64,000 bases of DNA from Antitrichia curtipendula (GCA_951230915.1 OX579642.1:7130001-7194000); one strand, 5' to 3'; shown: positions 1 through 12,712, numbered from the stretch's first letter. Notes: generated by a model not told the origin, from the letters alone. A program made the numbers and translations.

Positions 1-923
1 ATTTTTCTAGTTCTTCTCCAATCCAATCAAGTTGCAACAAAGTTAAGGTATAGGATGCTATTTGCTTCACATCAAGCATTCTGACTTATAGTATTTGCAA
101 GAGTGATTTCTTGGAAAAACAATCCAACTCTCTTAACCCATAAACAACGCTGAGGATGTTTTTTAATTAATGAATGACAAATAATCTCTCCATGTTGGAT
201 AGATGTACAATCATTCATCTTCCAAATTTTGTGTGAAAAGGAAAGACCTTCTACAATAGTTTGTCTTCCAATGAGTGCTTTTGTATTTTTTAAAGCCCAC
301 AATTCACACGGTATCAAAACATATCATTTCCATAGTAACCAGCTTGTTGTTTAAAGAGTAATACAGAAGTCAAATTTTATCTTTGTATCAATTTCTTATC
401 CAATTATGAAGTTAGAGGTGGTGACACAACACTTCTAATACCAAGTAGGAACATACCTTTACACCACTCCCTAAGATGAGTTGTTCTTTGTAACAAGGTC
501 AATATACAAGAAATTCTATACATTTAAATCATAGGTGATGAAGGACGTTTATAAATTCTAACCTCATGGGCTTATCCCCTTAACTATGTAATGTTCTTGC
601 GGACACTAAGTGCCCAATGGATGACATAGAATCCTTCTATGTAAGACAGAAAGTGTAAATGTTCATCCTTAGAATTTTGTGTGAAAAGGGAAGATCTTAC
701 ACACAATAGTTTCATCTCCAATAAGTGCTCTTGGTGTTTTTTTAAGCAAATGATTCACACGGTACTCAAAAGAATGATTTCTAGGATGACCAACTCATCC
801 TTCTAGAGTTAAGGACTAGGTGTTCATAAGTTGAACAATGGATGAACACAAACACATCCCAAGCATAAAAAAATGTGCATTTTCATCCATCAATTTCTTT
901 TGCTAGCTTCTTGTGCTATTTCT
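1..923. other. AT-rich intergenic DNA with a diverged direct repeat
   Basis: I see no gene here. About 120 bases are present twice in the same orientation, near 223-345 and 668-790. Both copies contain TTTTGTGTGAAAAGG and ATTCACACGGTA, and are otherwise diverged. The open frame on the minus strand at 72-317 covers the first copy. The second copy carries stops and length changes in that frame, so I read this as an old repeat, not a gene. Confidence 0.5.
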
Positions 924-927
924 TTAA

Positions 928-1662
928 CCACTAAAGGACCAAACTTCCTTTTTGGGCAACATAGCAAATTTGTGTAGCTTACTACAAATGAAATTTCTGT
1001 TTTTATTCTTTGAAATTTCCACACAACATATGCCCAAGAAGTAGCTTTAAGGCCCAACAATTTTCTTAACTTTTGACTACATAGTTAAAAAGTTATGGTA
1101 TGATATGTAATTTCCTTTGAACTATGGGAAGCTTGGGCAATTCCAAAAATTCTTATAAAATCTTTTTTTTTGAAATAAAAAATTGAAATTGGTTCTCTAG
1201 ATTTATGTATACATAAAAAGCTTTGAATCATTCTATTTTGATTAATTAGATGAACGTTATAAAGAGTTTTAGTTTGTGGACAGTTATGAAATCTTTATTC
1301 TAAAATAAACTTTGAAGTTCTTTATTTTATTCAATTTTTATTATTTGTTGAAAAAAATAAAAACATTAGGCTTACATTATCTATTACAACATTACAACCA
1401 TTGGATCGGCATTTTTCAATTCCATAAAAAAAATTCTTATCAATTATGTGTTTTGAATCCTTTTCTACTTCTTTCTACTTATTATTTTTTTCCTATATGT
1501 TGTACAATTTCAAATGATCTGAAATATTTTCACATCTTCTCAAACCAACATACTACAAGATGCTAAAGTTACGTGTTTTCAAAAATATTTTTGTGGTACT
1601 TGTACTAGAAATGGTTGTTTTGGAGCATTTTTGGTAAAAACATAATCCAAAATCTTTAGGGG
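928..1662 (-). mobile_element. piggyBac-like non-autonomous element, copy A
   Basis: The copy is flanked by TTAA at 924-927 and 1663-1666. Its ends are CCACTAAAGGACC and the inverted partner AAAATCTTTAGGGG. At 735 bases it is shorter than the roughly 0.92 kb typical of the family and is internally diverged. No transposase frame is present. The minus sign records that its two ends are reversed relative to the copy at 23891-24825. Confidence 0.7.
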
Positions 1663-2042
1663 TTAACATTTGTATGGTATAGATTCTACAGACTTTGTCT
1701 TGCGAATATTCTTCAATTTAAAGAATACCTAGTAGGTCTAGCTTTAAAAAGCACATTTTCATATTCTAGAAATTATTTTTTTAAATTGACTTGTATCAGA
1801 AAAATAAAAATAAAAATAATTGTAAAACTATAAGTATTGAACCTGTAATTGATTTTAGAGAGAATTCTCAAATTTCATTGAAAAATACTGGTTAATTAAG
1901 TGGTTGATCTAACTATGTGGATATGATCTATGAATCTTATTTTACAACTATTTTTTGAAAATGATCATTAAATTATTATTCTAAATTAAATTTATAAAAC
2001 ATCTTCACAATTTTTGAAATCTAAACTACCCCTGTTCTTTAA

Positions 2043-2955
2043 CTCCTAAAGGACCATTGTCCCTTCGGGGGACAAATGGGATTTCGGGTAGGTACTTGCG
2101 GGCAGAATTTTTGTCATGATTTTTTGAATTTTTTTTGAAGATAGAAAAATTGATTAGCTTTCTGGGAATATAACTTTTTTCACAATCGGTGCCCGGGAAC
2201 AAAAATTATGACCAAATAAGCTCAAAACAGGGTCGGGGGACAGCAAAAAAAAATTTCAATATTTTCTTTTTTTTTCTAATTTTTTTTCCTTATAGATTAT
2301 ATTTTTGTCTATCTGGAAAGCTTTGATTCATTTCATTTGGATTTGTTATGAGAAAGTTATGGACAATCTTGTTTTTCGGGCACTTAGAGCATCTTCCTGA
2401 AAAATAACTTGTAGGATTCATTTCTGAATGCAATTTTTATAATTTTTATAAAAAGAAAGTTCTACAAGATTTAGTTTTTTTGCTAGAACAATCTCACCAT
2501 TGGGATTAGTGCTTTTTAATTCCATATAAAAGATATTAATATTTTAGATTTTCTTTCTATCTTGTACCTACTTCTACTTAACAATTTTTTTAATAATGAA
2601 AATTAAGTTTTTTTGGATTTTTTTTCCCCCTAGATCCTCAACTCAATTCTCCACTATAAAGTTTAAAAGCTCAAAACTCTATAGTGCAAAACATTTAAGT
2701 TAAAAATGTTCAAAGTCATAAAATCTAGTCCCGCAATGTGCTGAAAAACTTGTTTTTTTCACTTTAAACGCAGATATCTTGCAATCTGTGCGGTCAAAAA
2801 TTCTGAAATTTTTTCCACACATTTTCATACTAGTTAGGTACAAGATCCTACGGTTAGATGTGAATAAATAAAAATTCAATTTTTTTTACTCTTTGCTATA
2901 GAAATGGCAGTTTTGAGTGTTTTTTGACAGAAAAATGGCCTTGGTCCTTTAGGAG
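2043..2955 (-). mobile_element. piggyBac-like non-autonomous element, copy B
   Basis: TTAA at 2039-2042 and 2956-2959 bracket CTCCTAAAGGACC and its inverted partner GGTCCTTTAGGAG. The 913-base interior has no coding frame but is closely related to the copies at 23.2-25.0 kb. Shared blocks include a GGGGGACAAATGGGATTTCG stretch near 2067 and a TTTGGATTTGTTATGAGAAA block near 2338. Near 2760-2790 it carries the uninterrupted version of the site where copy D sits inside copy C. Confidence 0.85.
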
Positions 2956-3084
2956 TTAAGGGTTTTAGAGTGGTATAAACGTAATTCATTCACATGAGAA
3001 TAAATATTCATATAGTACAGAGTTTGTTCACACAGAAGCAACTTGTAAGGAAGAAAAAAAACTCAGCCTTTGTATGGGCATTAA

Positions 3085-4597
3085 CCCTTGAACGGCCCTC
3101 GGGCTCTTCCTGTACGCCACCGTAGCCCACGAATACGGTCCGAGACGAATTAATCGGAAGGCGGAATTCATTTGAATTCGGACTTGCAGCCGTTCGGATT
3201 GTGTTCATGTATGCTTGAGGTCATGCAAAAAATTCTACAAGGCACCTGACTGCCGGGGTGCTCAAAATTTTACCAGAATGTGCAGCTAGCGACGCCGCAG
3301 TGTCTTGTGCGGATAAGCTTTGGTTTATGTAAAATTGCTGCTTCAACTTCTGGAAGATCGCTCCGGTGGGTGCCTTCACACTGATGCATTGAGCGTCCAA
3401 AAAAGAAATGGAATTGAAATTTAAAGTATCGCGCCCACAATTGCAATTCAAGTACCTGTATGCGTGAGGCATCGGGTCGCCCGGAAATGCGACGGGTGAC
3501 TTGGCTATACGTGACAAAGTGGCGTCCCGCTTCCCTCAGTGGCGCTGTACGATGCCTCCGGAGCAACACATGCTAGTGCCATGGAGGACGCCTGCCATGG
3601 CGGGAGGCTAACTGTTTTTGGTAGGAACCCTGAAGCTTGGACAACACCTACAAACTCTAGAACTTGTGGATCCTAAAAGAGCCAGGAGCACATCTCCAGG
3701 GTCATCAAATCCAGAAACACTAAGGGACAGATAAGCAAACGTTTGAAGGCAAAGAGATTCAAAAGTAAACACTGCCTTCAATGACTCTCTTTCAGTCTTT
3801 CTCTTCTCACATCAAAAGTGCTTCCATTCATTTGCAGAAAATTTTGAAACCTGATTTCCAGTCAATTCCTCCACCTGAAGAAACTTTGTAGATTTGTACT
3901 GTGACTACCACTCAATTCCCACCACTGGAAGAAAGTTTTGCAGATTTGTATCATGAGTTCTACTCAGTTCGCACCTTTACAAGCAAACTTTGCAGATTTC
4001 TTTCCTGAGTCCTATTCAATTTTCAAATACTTGACCACCCATATTCATACACTTCACAAGATTCAGAGTCTAAGCCAACACAATATTCTTTGTCACCAAA
4101 GTTTTTTCAGGATCGTGAAATACCATATACAAGAACTAAGAGTATTGGCAGTCCAATGACCGGACTTTCTTCTAATGCAGGTTGTTACCAGAGGAGGAAT
4201 GATTGAGCATACTCCTACCCCTTACCAGCATTCCATAAAATCGTGAACCCAGCAAGACCTAGAAAGCAAGAATCCGAAGGTGCCGCTTCCCGCCAGAAGC
4301 CAAGTGCTCCCGCGTCCTGCTGCCACCCACCATAGCTACGTTCGCACCCTAAACCCAGACAAACAGCGGGTGTCCTCCCATACATACTCGCCACGTACTG
4401 TATGTCATTTTGCGTATTCCCGTGTTTAGCCACTGTTTGACGTTCTATGTTCAGGAGTGAATCACACCATTGGATGCGCATTTTCGACGTCGACAAGTTT
4501 CTTGTGCACACTAAACCCTAAATGTGCACTTACATGCCCCAAATACATGGAAAAAAACTCGCATACGGCCAAAGAGGGCCTTCAGGCCGTTCAAGGG
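3085..4597. mobile_element. piggyBac-like element of a second subfamily, copy J
   Basis: TTAA at 3081-3084 and 4598-4601 flank perfect 13-base inverted ends CCCTTGAACGGCC. The 1513-base interior is more GC-rich than its surroundings and unrelated to the 0.9 kb family. Two overlapping minus-strand frames lie at 3221-3569. I recognise no transposase domain in them (no DDD catalytic core), so I treat the element as non-autonomous or decayed. Confidence 0.75.
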
Positions 4598-4740
4598 TTA
4601 AATACCTTTATTACTTCCTTTCAACATCTCATTTTTTGAAGACTATGATTCCATGGGTATTAATTACAACCTTCAAGAGTTTTGAGATATTGCTTACCTA
4701 TCATAAACTATGGTGGATTAAATTAAAATTTGTCTGCTTG

Positions 4741-5815
4741 GTTGCTTGGTTCAATTACTTACACTGGCTCTTGTAAATTTCCACACTTTAAAAATTGCCA
4801 TAATTAATTGAGAAATTAGAAATTTTCAACAAATTTTGGAAAATTTGAGATATAAATAACTTACTTTCATAAAATTATTCATTAGGAAAAATTTGGGGGG
4901 TCCAAAAGGCCGTTAAGCCTGGACCCTGTAGTGATACTACAGAAATTTTTCTCAAAAAAAAAAATGGTGACTTTGAAATTCTGACGTGGTCGAAGTGCCA
5001 CGTCAGCGTTGACGTCAGCTCCACGTCAGCGTTGACGTCAGCTCCACGTCAGCGTGACGTCACTTTTCAATTTTTTTCCCGAAAAATTAAATAAATAAAA
5101 GTTATTTTTTTTCTAAAAAAATAAAAAAATAAAAAAATAAATTCCGTAATATCACCCGCGGGGCCCGAAAATCAGCACGCACAGCCTTGTTGAGGCCTCA
5201 TATTTTTTGTAATGCTTCAAGATTTTAAATTAAAATTTAACTCAGATTTATAGGTGATAAAGAACATTTAACATAAATCTTCAAGATTCTCTAGCAGAGA
5301 GAACAAAAATTATTTTGGAAATTTATAATAAAAGTTTTATGAATTCTAAAATTTTATTGAATGAATTATTATTTACTAAAATATGACCCCAAATATTTAC
5401 AATTTTTATAATTCACTCAGGAGATCTCCAAATAAGTCAAGAAAAATAATTTATTAATACTAACTCTATATAATTTTCACAAAATTTTGGAGATCCTTTG
5501 CGTATTTTATAAAAATACATAAATACTTGGGATTGTATTACAATCAATAGTATTTGACTCAATAAAATTTTAAAAATCATGAATTTTTAACCACAAAATT
5601 CCAAAAGAATTCTCATTCCCTTTATTAAATAATCTTGAAGGTTTTGTACTTGTGTTAAAAGTTCTTTATCACCATGAAATTTGAGTACATTTTTTTTTTT
5701 AATGTCTAAATTTTATCTAAAAGTTTCGAAAAATCATTTTATACAAGTGTGCTCCAAATTTTCTAAAGTTTTTTTAATTGCTCAATTAGGTATGGCAATT
5801 TATTTTGAGAGCCAT
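4741..5815. mobile_element. Foldback element with long inverted arms, interrupted by an insertion
   Basis: The left arm runs from about 4741 to 5395 and the right arm from about 5500 to 5815. They are imperfect inverted copies. For example, AAATTGCCATAATTAATTGAG near 4790 pairs with sequence near 5790, and GGTGATAAAGAACATTTAAC near 5250 pairs with sequence near 5660. The left arm is interrupted at about 4893-5200 by a GC-richer block absent from the right arm. Arms of several hundred bases with no coding capacity fit a MULE-like or foldback type. Target-site duplications were not resolved. Confidence 0.6.
4984..5062. repeat. Tandem 23-base repeat rich in TGACGTCA
   Basis: A unit CCACGTCAGCGTTGACGTCA plus GCT repeats about 2.6 times inside the block that interrupts the foldback element. 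TGACGTCA, the palindromic core bound by many bZIP factors, recurs with each unit. Whether anything binds here is unknown, and no gene lies nearby. Confidence 0.8.
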
Positions 5816-6953
5816 TGTACATATGTTATTTTGTAATATTAACCTGTCATATTCAATCATTCCATCCTTGTAAATGTACCCTAATTGTTAAACCCTTTAG
5901 TGCTTTAACATGCCTCTTCTAGATGATGAACATAATGCTTCAAGCTAGTGTTTCATTCAAATATGTTTTCATTCATCTAAAGCAATTTTTGAATTTTAAA
6001 TGAAGACCTTTTATTATGACCAATTTGATGAATCAAGGTAAATACTACATTTGCATGAAGACATAAGCAAAAATATACAAACATTCAAAAAAGGATTCAA
6101 ACATTACATTTCCAAATTCATTCAATTGCAACAAAGTGGGCTTTAGTTCTCATTTGCCACATAACTGAAACAAAGGTGAAGTTCAAATTTGCATGTGACT
6201 TCAAGAAAAAGAAGTAACTACCCATTGCATATGGTAAACTATGCAAATATGCTTTCACATTGCAACAACAATACTTTCAACACCATTCCATAACATCCTT
6301 AACCTTGTGCAGGCCTAAGGGGTCCAATGGATGACTTCACTATTAACTGTAGAAACAAAGAATGCATCTATTGGTTCAATAATCAGAGTATTTTGGTGAT
6401 TACCTTGATCATGAGTGCCATGTCCTTTTAGGGTTAAGTAGTGTAGGCAAGGTCCTTTGCAGCAATAGTCCACCCGAAAATCTAGGACCAGATCATCACT
6501 TGCATCTAACTCTTCAATTGAATTCAAAGTTCTCCCAAAAATCTGGCGGCACTGTCCGTGGAATTACTCCACTTAATGTACCCCTGTAGGACATACAAAT
6601 TTGATATAGACGAAGATACAGTGGAAAGCATTCTAACATTAACATTATGTTAAGTTATCAAGATGGTCATCTAGAAGGTCCGTTTGAGCTCTTCCCACAT
6701 CCATTGAACATAATTGCCAAAGAACATCACAAATCGAAGTATAAATAAAAGTGCAAGATCAATACTGCGGTACTGAAGCAATATTCAGCATTCCTGCAAA
6801 GCATTCTACACAAATCTGTGTAACCACAGAATTTATTATCCTACGAAGGATACCCTGTCTGACTCGTATGCCCCTGTTGCCAATTAGGAGCATAAGGCAA
6901 TGACAGCTAAAAAGAACGAGGGTCAGGCTAATCAATTTGACGTTCCTTTGAAA
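5816..6953. other. AT-rich intergenic DNA and 3' side of the ATP synthase subunit d gene
   Basis: I see no gene in this stretch. The part nearest 6953 should hold the 3' untranslated region and polyadenylation site of the minus-strand subunit d gene. No convincing polyadenylation signal stood out. Confidence 0.5.
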
Positions 6954-9607
6954 CTAGTATCCCCAGAATTGGTTCCTGATCTCGTCATCGATCTTCTCCT
7001 TCGATTGCGGGTTCTTGGCGAAGTACTCATCGACGGTCATTGTTTTTAAAGCGCCCTGAAAAAAGGAAATAAAGTCAATCGATAGTTCAAGCTTCGAAGT
7101 TAAACACAGCACATGCTTGAATTTCAGTACAAAGTCATGAGTTCTACTCATCAATCGAAGTAGACTGAGCTTTTTAATCTCTAAGGCCCCAACGGCCAAA
7201 AGTGGCAGCTTCCATATCTTTAGGAATTGAAATACACCAGTTACGAAGCTTCAAGGTAACACGACGTATCAAAGGAAAGAGGAAATCGTGTTGTACAATT
7301 TCTAGCAATACAAATATATTTTGAAAGTTGTTATAATCAGCTGTACTGGTTCCAAAGTGGACTTTCAAGATTTAGTTTGGTCATTTAGAGGTAAAACGGC
7401 TAACCTTCTGTTCCTGTACCCTCCCAATTTCTTTGTCAAGTTCCACAATTTTCTTCTTTGAATCTTCCTCTTGTTCTGAGGCCTTGGCCATCTGCTCGTA
7501 GATAAACAAATGGTACAGTTCAGTGGACCACAATCCCCAAAGAGGATGGAAATTCACAAGAGAAGCTAACAGTCTCAGCTATTGACCTCCCCTTATAAGA
7601 AACGCATGCATAATATGAAGCATAACTAAAAGTAATAACTAAAGCATAATTAAAAGTCTACTGGCTATGACATTTTTCTTTACATTGATGAGGTGAGCCA
7701 CAACTGTCAATGTCAAGAGCTTACCAATGCTTGATGCTTGGTCTTATAGTCTGCAGTGACGTCATCCTTATATTCCGGCACCTCCTTTTCAAGGGCTGCA
7801 ATGCCATAACAATCAGATTCAATTGATCTTTGCAGGGAGAATCACATCAGCTTTCATATTCCCAAATATGAGCATACATTTAAAATCAGAGAAGAGATGG
7901 GGCTATTATGATGATCAGGTTTAATGAGGTGGCATTCAGAAACACTCTAGGAACTTACAGCTGACGGATTGCTCGAAGATGTTCACAATGGAGGGACCCA
8001 GCTTTTGCTTGTAAAAGTCCCAGTTGATGTTGGTAGGTTTCTGCACATTAAAAACCGTCAGACCCGACGAACTTGGCAGTCAAAGTAGCCATCTAAAGCA
8101 CTGGTTACACAAATATAATTACTTATTAGAAGCAGCCATCACTTCAAAATTCGGAACATACTTCTCAAATACGCTACAAACAGAGCCAACTACCATTTAC
8201 TTTATTGCATTGCTACACTAATGATTCGTTGAAACCAATTTACCAATACATCCAATTAAATACAGCACAGTGACCATTCGGAATAGATATCATGAAAGGG
8301 TTTATTTACTGATAGTTATTTACGATAGAAGCGCAGGAGAATCATTAAGAAAAGCCTGGTGCATGTTTCTAAAGCTCCAAACCAACCAAGTTCCAGTATA
8401 AAGGTGACTCCGCTGCAGCATACTCTAATACAAATAGTCCTTCATAGTAAAACTTCTTGCACATGGGGACTGAACCTCCACGTACACCATATTCAACACC
8501 GAAGTCCGGCAATTTCGGAGTAAATAGAACAAATTCCTTAACAATGACTTTAAATTTGCACAGCAACCTCTCTAATGCAACCACCCTAAATAACAATTTT
8601 CTAAAGGTGCATAATTATTTATATATCAAATTCGCTGTTTAATTATCTCAAGAATGAAAAATTCACTCCAAATGAACACAAATGGTGAATTCTCGACAGT
8701 CAGCGACTAGTTCAATGCATAAAGATGGAATGTTTGAAGAAAGGCCGACATTCATAATTCACAAGCACTAGGATTTGTGATAAGGTCGGAACGGCTGCTA
8801 GGCCGTGATAAGGCCATTCCGAGTAGTGTAGAATCAAAAATTTACCAGAAAGGGTCCCCTTGGGATTGATCAATCACATTGACGATTGCATTGTATAATT
8901 ACACTAAGGTTCTCTTTTCTACGAGCCTGCCCATGACCCCAACTGTGCCATACAACTGTAAAAGACCAACTAGTATTGAGATTCTCGTACAAACACATAA
9001 GAATGCACATTCAGGCACCAAGATCATCCACTTCGATATACCTTGAAGCCAGCCATAATCGCGGAGGACACGACATGCAGTCATTGTTCCAGTATAATAC
9101 GACGAAACCGTTCCCAAAGCACGAAACCCTAAATTCGCACTCACAACCTAACCCCACCCACGAAACCAGCATAATCCCTCCCCACTACGAAACCCTAATG
9201 TCGCATCTAGATTCCCTACGAATTCACCAAAACAAGCAGATCGATGCACAATGTTGAACCTGTCGTACAATCCAACAAAACCCTTCCCGAAGCATGAAAC
9301 CCTAAATTCGCAGTGACAGGCCAAATGCGCGTTCTTAAACTAAGCATGACTCCTCCGCAACACAAAGCCCTAATGCCCCTCCAGATCCCCTACAAATTTT
9401 CCCAAACGGGGGAAATCCCAAAGGAAGAAGACATACGACGTTGAACTTTTCGTTAATGGTGGCCGCGACATCGTCATAGGCTCGGCGCAGTCCGGCGAGC
9501 TCTTTCTTCCCGCTGTCGGAGACCACCACCTTCTGCAGGTAATCCCAATCGATGGCCTTGGCCTTCTGCACTGCCTTCCCGGCCTCCTGCACTGACTTGC
9601 CGCTCAT
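6954..9607 (-). CDS. ATPQ: Mitochondrial ATP synthase subunit d (peripheral stalk), five exons
   Basis: Subunit d is part of the peripheral stalk of mitochondrial F1Fo ATP synthase, on the matrix side of the inner membrane, where it helps hold F1 against rotation. Coding exons on the minus strand are 9437-9607, 7959-8040, 7725-7795, 7405-7491 and 6954-7055. All junctions are GT-AG, and the joined frame is open for 170 residues, close to about 168 in flowering plants. Family features in order: an N-terminal segment with AIDWDYL (residues 18-24); a second INWDFYKQKLG motif (residues 62-72) at the start of exon 2; a KEVPEYKDDVTADYK helix; a charged coiled-coil segment (SKKKIVELDKEIGRVQEQK); and the C-terminus MTVDEYFAKNP...DDEIRNQFWGY. 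The start is the ATG opening MSGKSVQEAGK, as in plant homologues. No cleavable presequence is evident, as is usual for this subunit. The first intron is long (1396 bases); the others are 163-349. Confidence 0.95.
9124..9305 (-). promoter_or_regulatory. Cluster of telobox motifs in intron 1 of the subunit d gene
   Basis: AAACCCTAA occurs three times on the plus strand, at 9124-9132, 9190-9198 and 9297-9305. Each lies in a degenerate repeat of about 60-100 bases that also carries ACGAAACC or GTACAATCC, and a fourth near-match (AAGCCCTAA) lies near 9365. Teloboxes are known in plants near the 5' ends of translation-related and other housekeeping genes. Here they lie just inside the first intron, so a role in expression is inference. 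Confidence 0.5.
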
Positions 9608-9699
9608 GATGACTTCTCCGGAGGCGAAACCGAAAAAAAGAAAAACCTCGAAATCAGATTGCAAAACAGACGCTAAATGCGATGCTCGAGGTATCCAGG

Positions 9700-12100
9700 C
9701 AGACAGACGCTGGAGAAGTGCGAGACGAAGAAGAGCTTCTCACCAGAGGGATGGATGAACGTCTTGTTTTTCATCCATAACGATTGTAAATGGATGTACT
9801 CTGTCGGATACACCAGTGGACGACGGAGTTCAGGTGAACTCCACGTGGCAATGGATCAGAGGTTTAGCAAACTCATTGAACTTTCTTCTTGGTGAGTACA
9901 AAAGTTTAGCAAGTTTGTGAAACTCTTGATTTCTATTGTAACTCCCCTACTCTTTGATAACATAAGAGGGGTTTAGTTTTAGCATCAATGTACAGAGATT
10001 AATTTAAACAACTTAGGGGTAAGCTTAAATTTATGAGAAAGAAAGGGTCTTTTACTTTATTAGTAGTGTTTTTCTTTGGAATACAAAGCAACAACCGTAG
10101 CTATAGTCTATGAATCAACTCAAAATTGGACATCAATCATTAGCCATAGTTATAGCTTTGTATTGCAAATAAAGAATATTGTCCTGTAGTTCAAGATTGT
10201 TATGGTTTACATTAGTACTATATACCTATTGTAGACACACTTGCTATGATCTTTTCTAACATCACATATGTTTTTTTTCCCACCTTATAATGGATGTAAC
10301 CCATTTTATTATCACCTTGACTACTTTATTATCAACTTCTCTAAAGTTACATCTTTATGCTCTCAACAAATCCTATAAAATGGACAAAAATCAATGCACC
10401 CAAGGTAAACCTCTTTAATAATATTGTTTATAATATTAAATCTTCTATTCTCTCACCTAAGCTAAATGTAAATCCAATAGATTATGACATTTTTTCTTAC
10501 CTAAAATAAAAATTGGTGATTAAAAACTAAATTTCACAATCACCACTATATGTATACAACAAAATTCAAATTTGCCTAGCCTATCATCATAAGCTATTGT
10601 AGAAATTGATGTGAAACACTAACAAAATAGCTAATGGAATAGCCTCAAGAGTGGATTTAGATATGCTTAGAATTGACTCTCAATGTCCCAAATTTTTATT
10701 CAACAAGTTTCATAATCAAATATTCTGTTATAAAATAAAATAAAATGTATTGAGCCTTATTTGAACCCCAAGCATGTGGAGCCTAGTTTAAATTCAAATT
10801 TGCATAATCTTATTTATTTGTCATAAGAGAATGTGTATGCCTATTTTACCAAATTTACACTATTTTAGATTAGCATGCTTACATAATTCTATATAATTTT
10901 TCTAATTTCCACAATAAATTAACAAGTGATACTAATTTTATATCTAGATATACTAATTAGTGCCATTTTTGTTCAACTATCCCTTGAAAAGGGGGACATA
11001 CACAAATCTTATCAATTAATTATTTTTTACAATTAAAAAATAAATAATTAAAATACCTAATTTGTCCCCCCCCCACCACAAAATAACCCCTCAAAATTTG
11101 GATATGGATGCGATTTGAAACATATATGGAATACATATGGACATGATATATAGAAAACATGTATGTTATATAAAATATTGATATGGTACAATATATGGAT
11201 ACATGCACAAAATATATGATATGGTTGTTAATCCCATATCAATTGGGGGAATGGAAGAAAAGGATAAAAAAAACTGCTTGACAGCCTCTTTTCAGTAATC
11301 TAAGGATGAATCACCTACATCCAATCACTTCATTGTTTCTTTGACAAATCACGAGTAGTGTAAGGTGATGCAAATTTTTCCTTTGTAGAAAGATAGGAAA
11401 TATGGGAATTGCAATTTTTTTCATAATTTTATTCTTAGAAATGAAATTACTGTGAACTTTGGGAGCCAAAAGTCGATCAAAGTCCATAACCAATGTCTAC
11501 ACTATTCCAAAACTGCACATTCAAAAGCCAACTTCTTGCTCACTTTGGCACTACAAACCAAGGACGTGTGTGGCAATAAGAATGGAATAACCGATGGTTG
11601 GAAACCAATAATTGATGGTTGAAAATTAAGGTAAACCAGCCCATGCAAACTGCCCAATTAAGACACCTAGAAAACCACCCATTATAGTCTTACAACCCAT
11701 GACATATTTTTGCTAATAAATGATATTAGGACTTCATTAGATTGATTAGTAGCCAAAATGAGTGCCTTGGGTGATGGTGATGGAGTTATTAGTGAATGTC
11801 ATAAGACACTTACACCTTTTTAGTGTAAACTTGTCATCAAAAGTTATTTTTTTATTCCTTCAATGTCATGGCTATGTTAGGAAATCTTGTAGCCATGTTA
11901 CAAAATTTGGTGATTGCTTTAGGTGGTAAAATGACCATTATGTAAATATTTTTTGTTAATTTGAAGTAGACTAGAGATTGATTTGGACCAGTTGTGCAAC
12001 ATACTTCAAAAATTCATAACAAATTCATACTTTGTCCAAAGAATAAAATTTTAATTGCTTCCTTCATTTCTCACATTTGTCTTTTTATGATTTTTTTTTT
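9700..12100. other. AT-rich intergenic DNA, no gene seen
   Basis: The first few hundred bases should contain the promoter of the minus-strand subunit d gene. The rest is AT-rich with scattered ATATGG-type simple sequence (about 11110-11225). No frame resembles a protein I know. Confidence 0.5.
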
Positions 12101-12109
12101 TTTTGTATA

Positions 12110-12412
12110 AAGTAGAGATCTGTAAAAGCAACATGTCTCTAAAAGCAACCTCTAACACGGAGGTACATTTTACTTTCTTCAATGTACCAACGTTGTACAT
12201 TTCAGGAGGAGGTCACTTTTAGAAACCACTATGTTTCAACTTCAAATTTTTTTAACTAATTCCACAAAGGTCCAAAAAATATGAAACGACTTGAATTAGA
12301 TGCCAATTCCATTTTTCTTCCTAGTAAAATTTACTGAAAGTTGTTTCAAGGAGTTTAGCTTCCCTGAAAATGCAATCAGCTCTTAAAGAGTTGCTTAAAC
12401 AACCTCCTACCT
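12110..12412. mobile_element. MITE with TA target, AGGTAGGAGG family, older copy
   Basis: The right end is CCTCCTACCT followed by TA (12413-12414). The left end is AAGTAGAGATC preceded by TA (12108-12109), a decayed inverted partner. The 303 bases align along their whole length with the copy at 13390-13702 in the same orientation, including ACTAATTC near 12255 and ATGAAACGACTTG near 12280. Confidence 0.7.
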
Positions 12413-12543
12413 TATGACAAAAGACTAGACCACTCATTCTGCCTATCATAGGCAGGTTTACCTTAGTCCTAGCCTCTGTTGAATTTCCAGTGCCCTATAG
12501 ATTAGTGATGGGTCATGGGAGGTAATGAAAAATTAGTATTATA

Positions 12544-12712
12544 GGTCCGAGATGACCCTAAACTACCGGGTGATGGGGTGAGGTACCCAAAAGTGGTTGC
12601 GGGTTCGATTCCTGGTGGCAGCAGGTCTTTCCTGGCATAAAATCAGCCTCTCTCCCTGACGGATACCCTTCCAGTGTGTTTCCTTAACACGCTTGGTTCA
12701 AAAAAAAAAAAA
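12544..12712 (+). mobile_element. tRNA-derived SINE with poly-A tail and 16-base target duplication
   Basis: The body is about 170 bases. GGTTCGATTCC, a perfect match to the RNA polymerase III box B of tRNA genes, lies at 12602-12612, and a run of 18 A (12700-12717) closes the element. Both sides carry the same 16 bases AAAAATTAGTATTATA (12528-12543 and 12713-12728), the target-site duplication left by LINE-driven insertion. Box A is not obvious. The identical duplication suggests a fairly recent insertion. Confidence 0.92.

Noticed and set aside
72..317. 81-codon minus-strand frame at the start of the window
   Set aside because: It lies in a direct repeat whose second copy has stops and length changes in the same frame.
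3221..3569. Overlapping minus-strand frames inside element J, considered as a transposase
   Set aside because: Too short and without the acidic catalytic residues in a recognisable context; kept only as a possible relic.
12601..12640. Possible tRNA gene (GGTTCGATTCC)
   Set aside because: No acceptor stem or anticodon arm can be folded, while the A-tail and target duplication mark a SINE.
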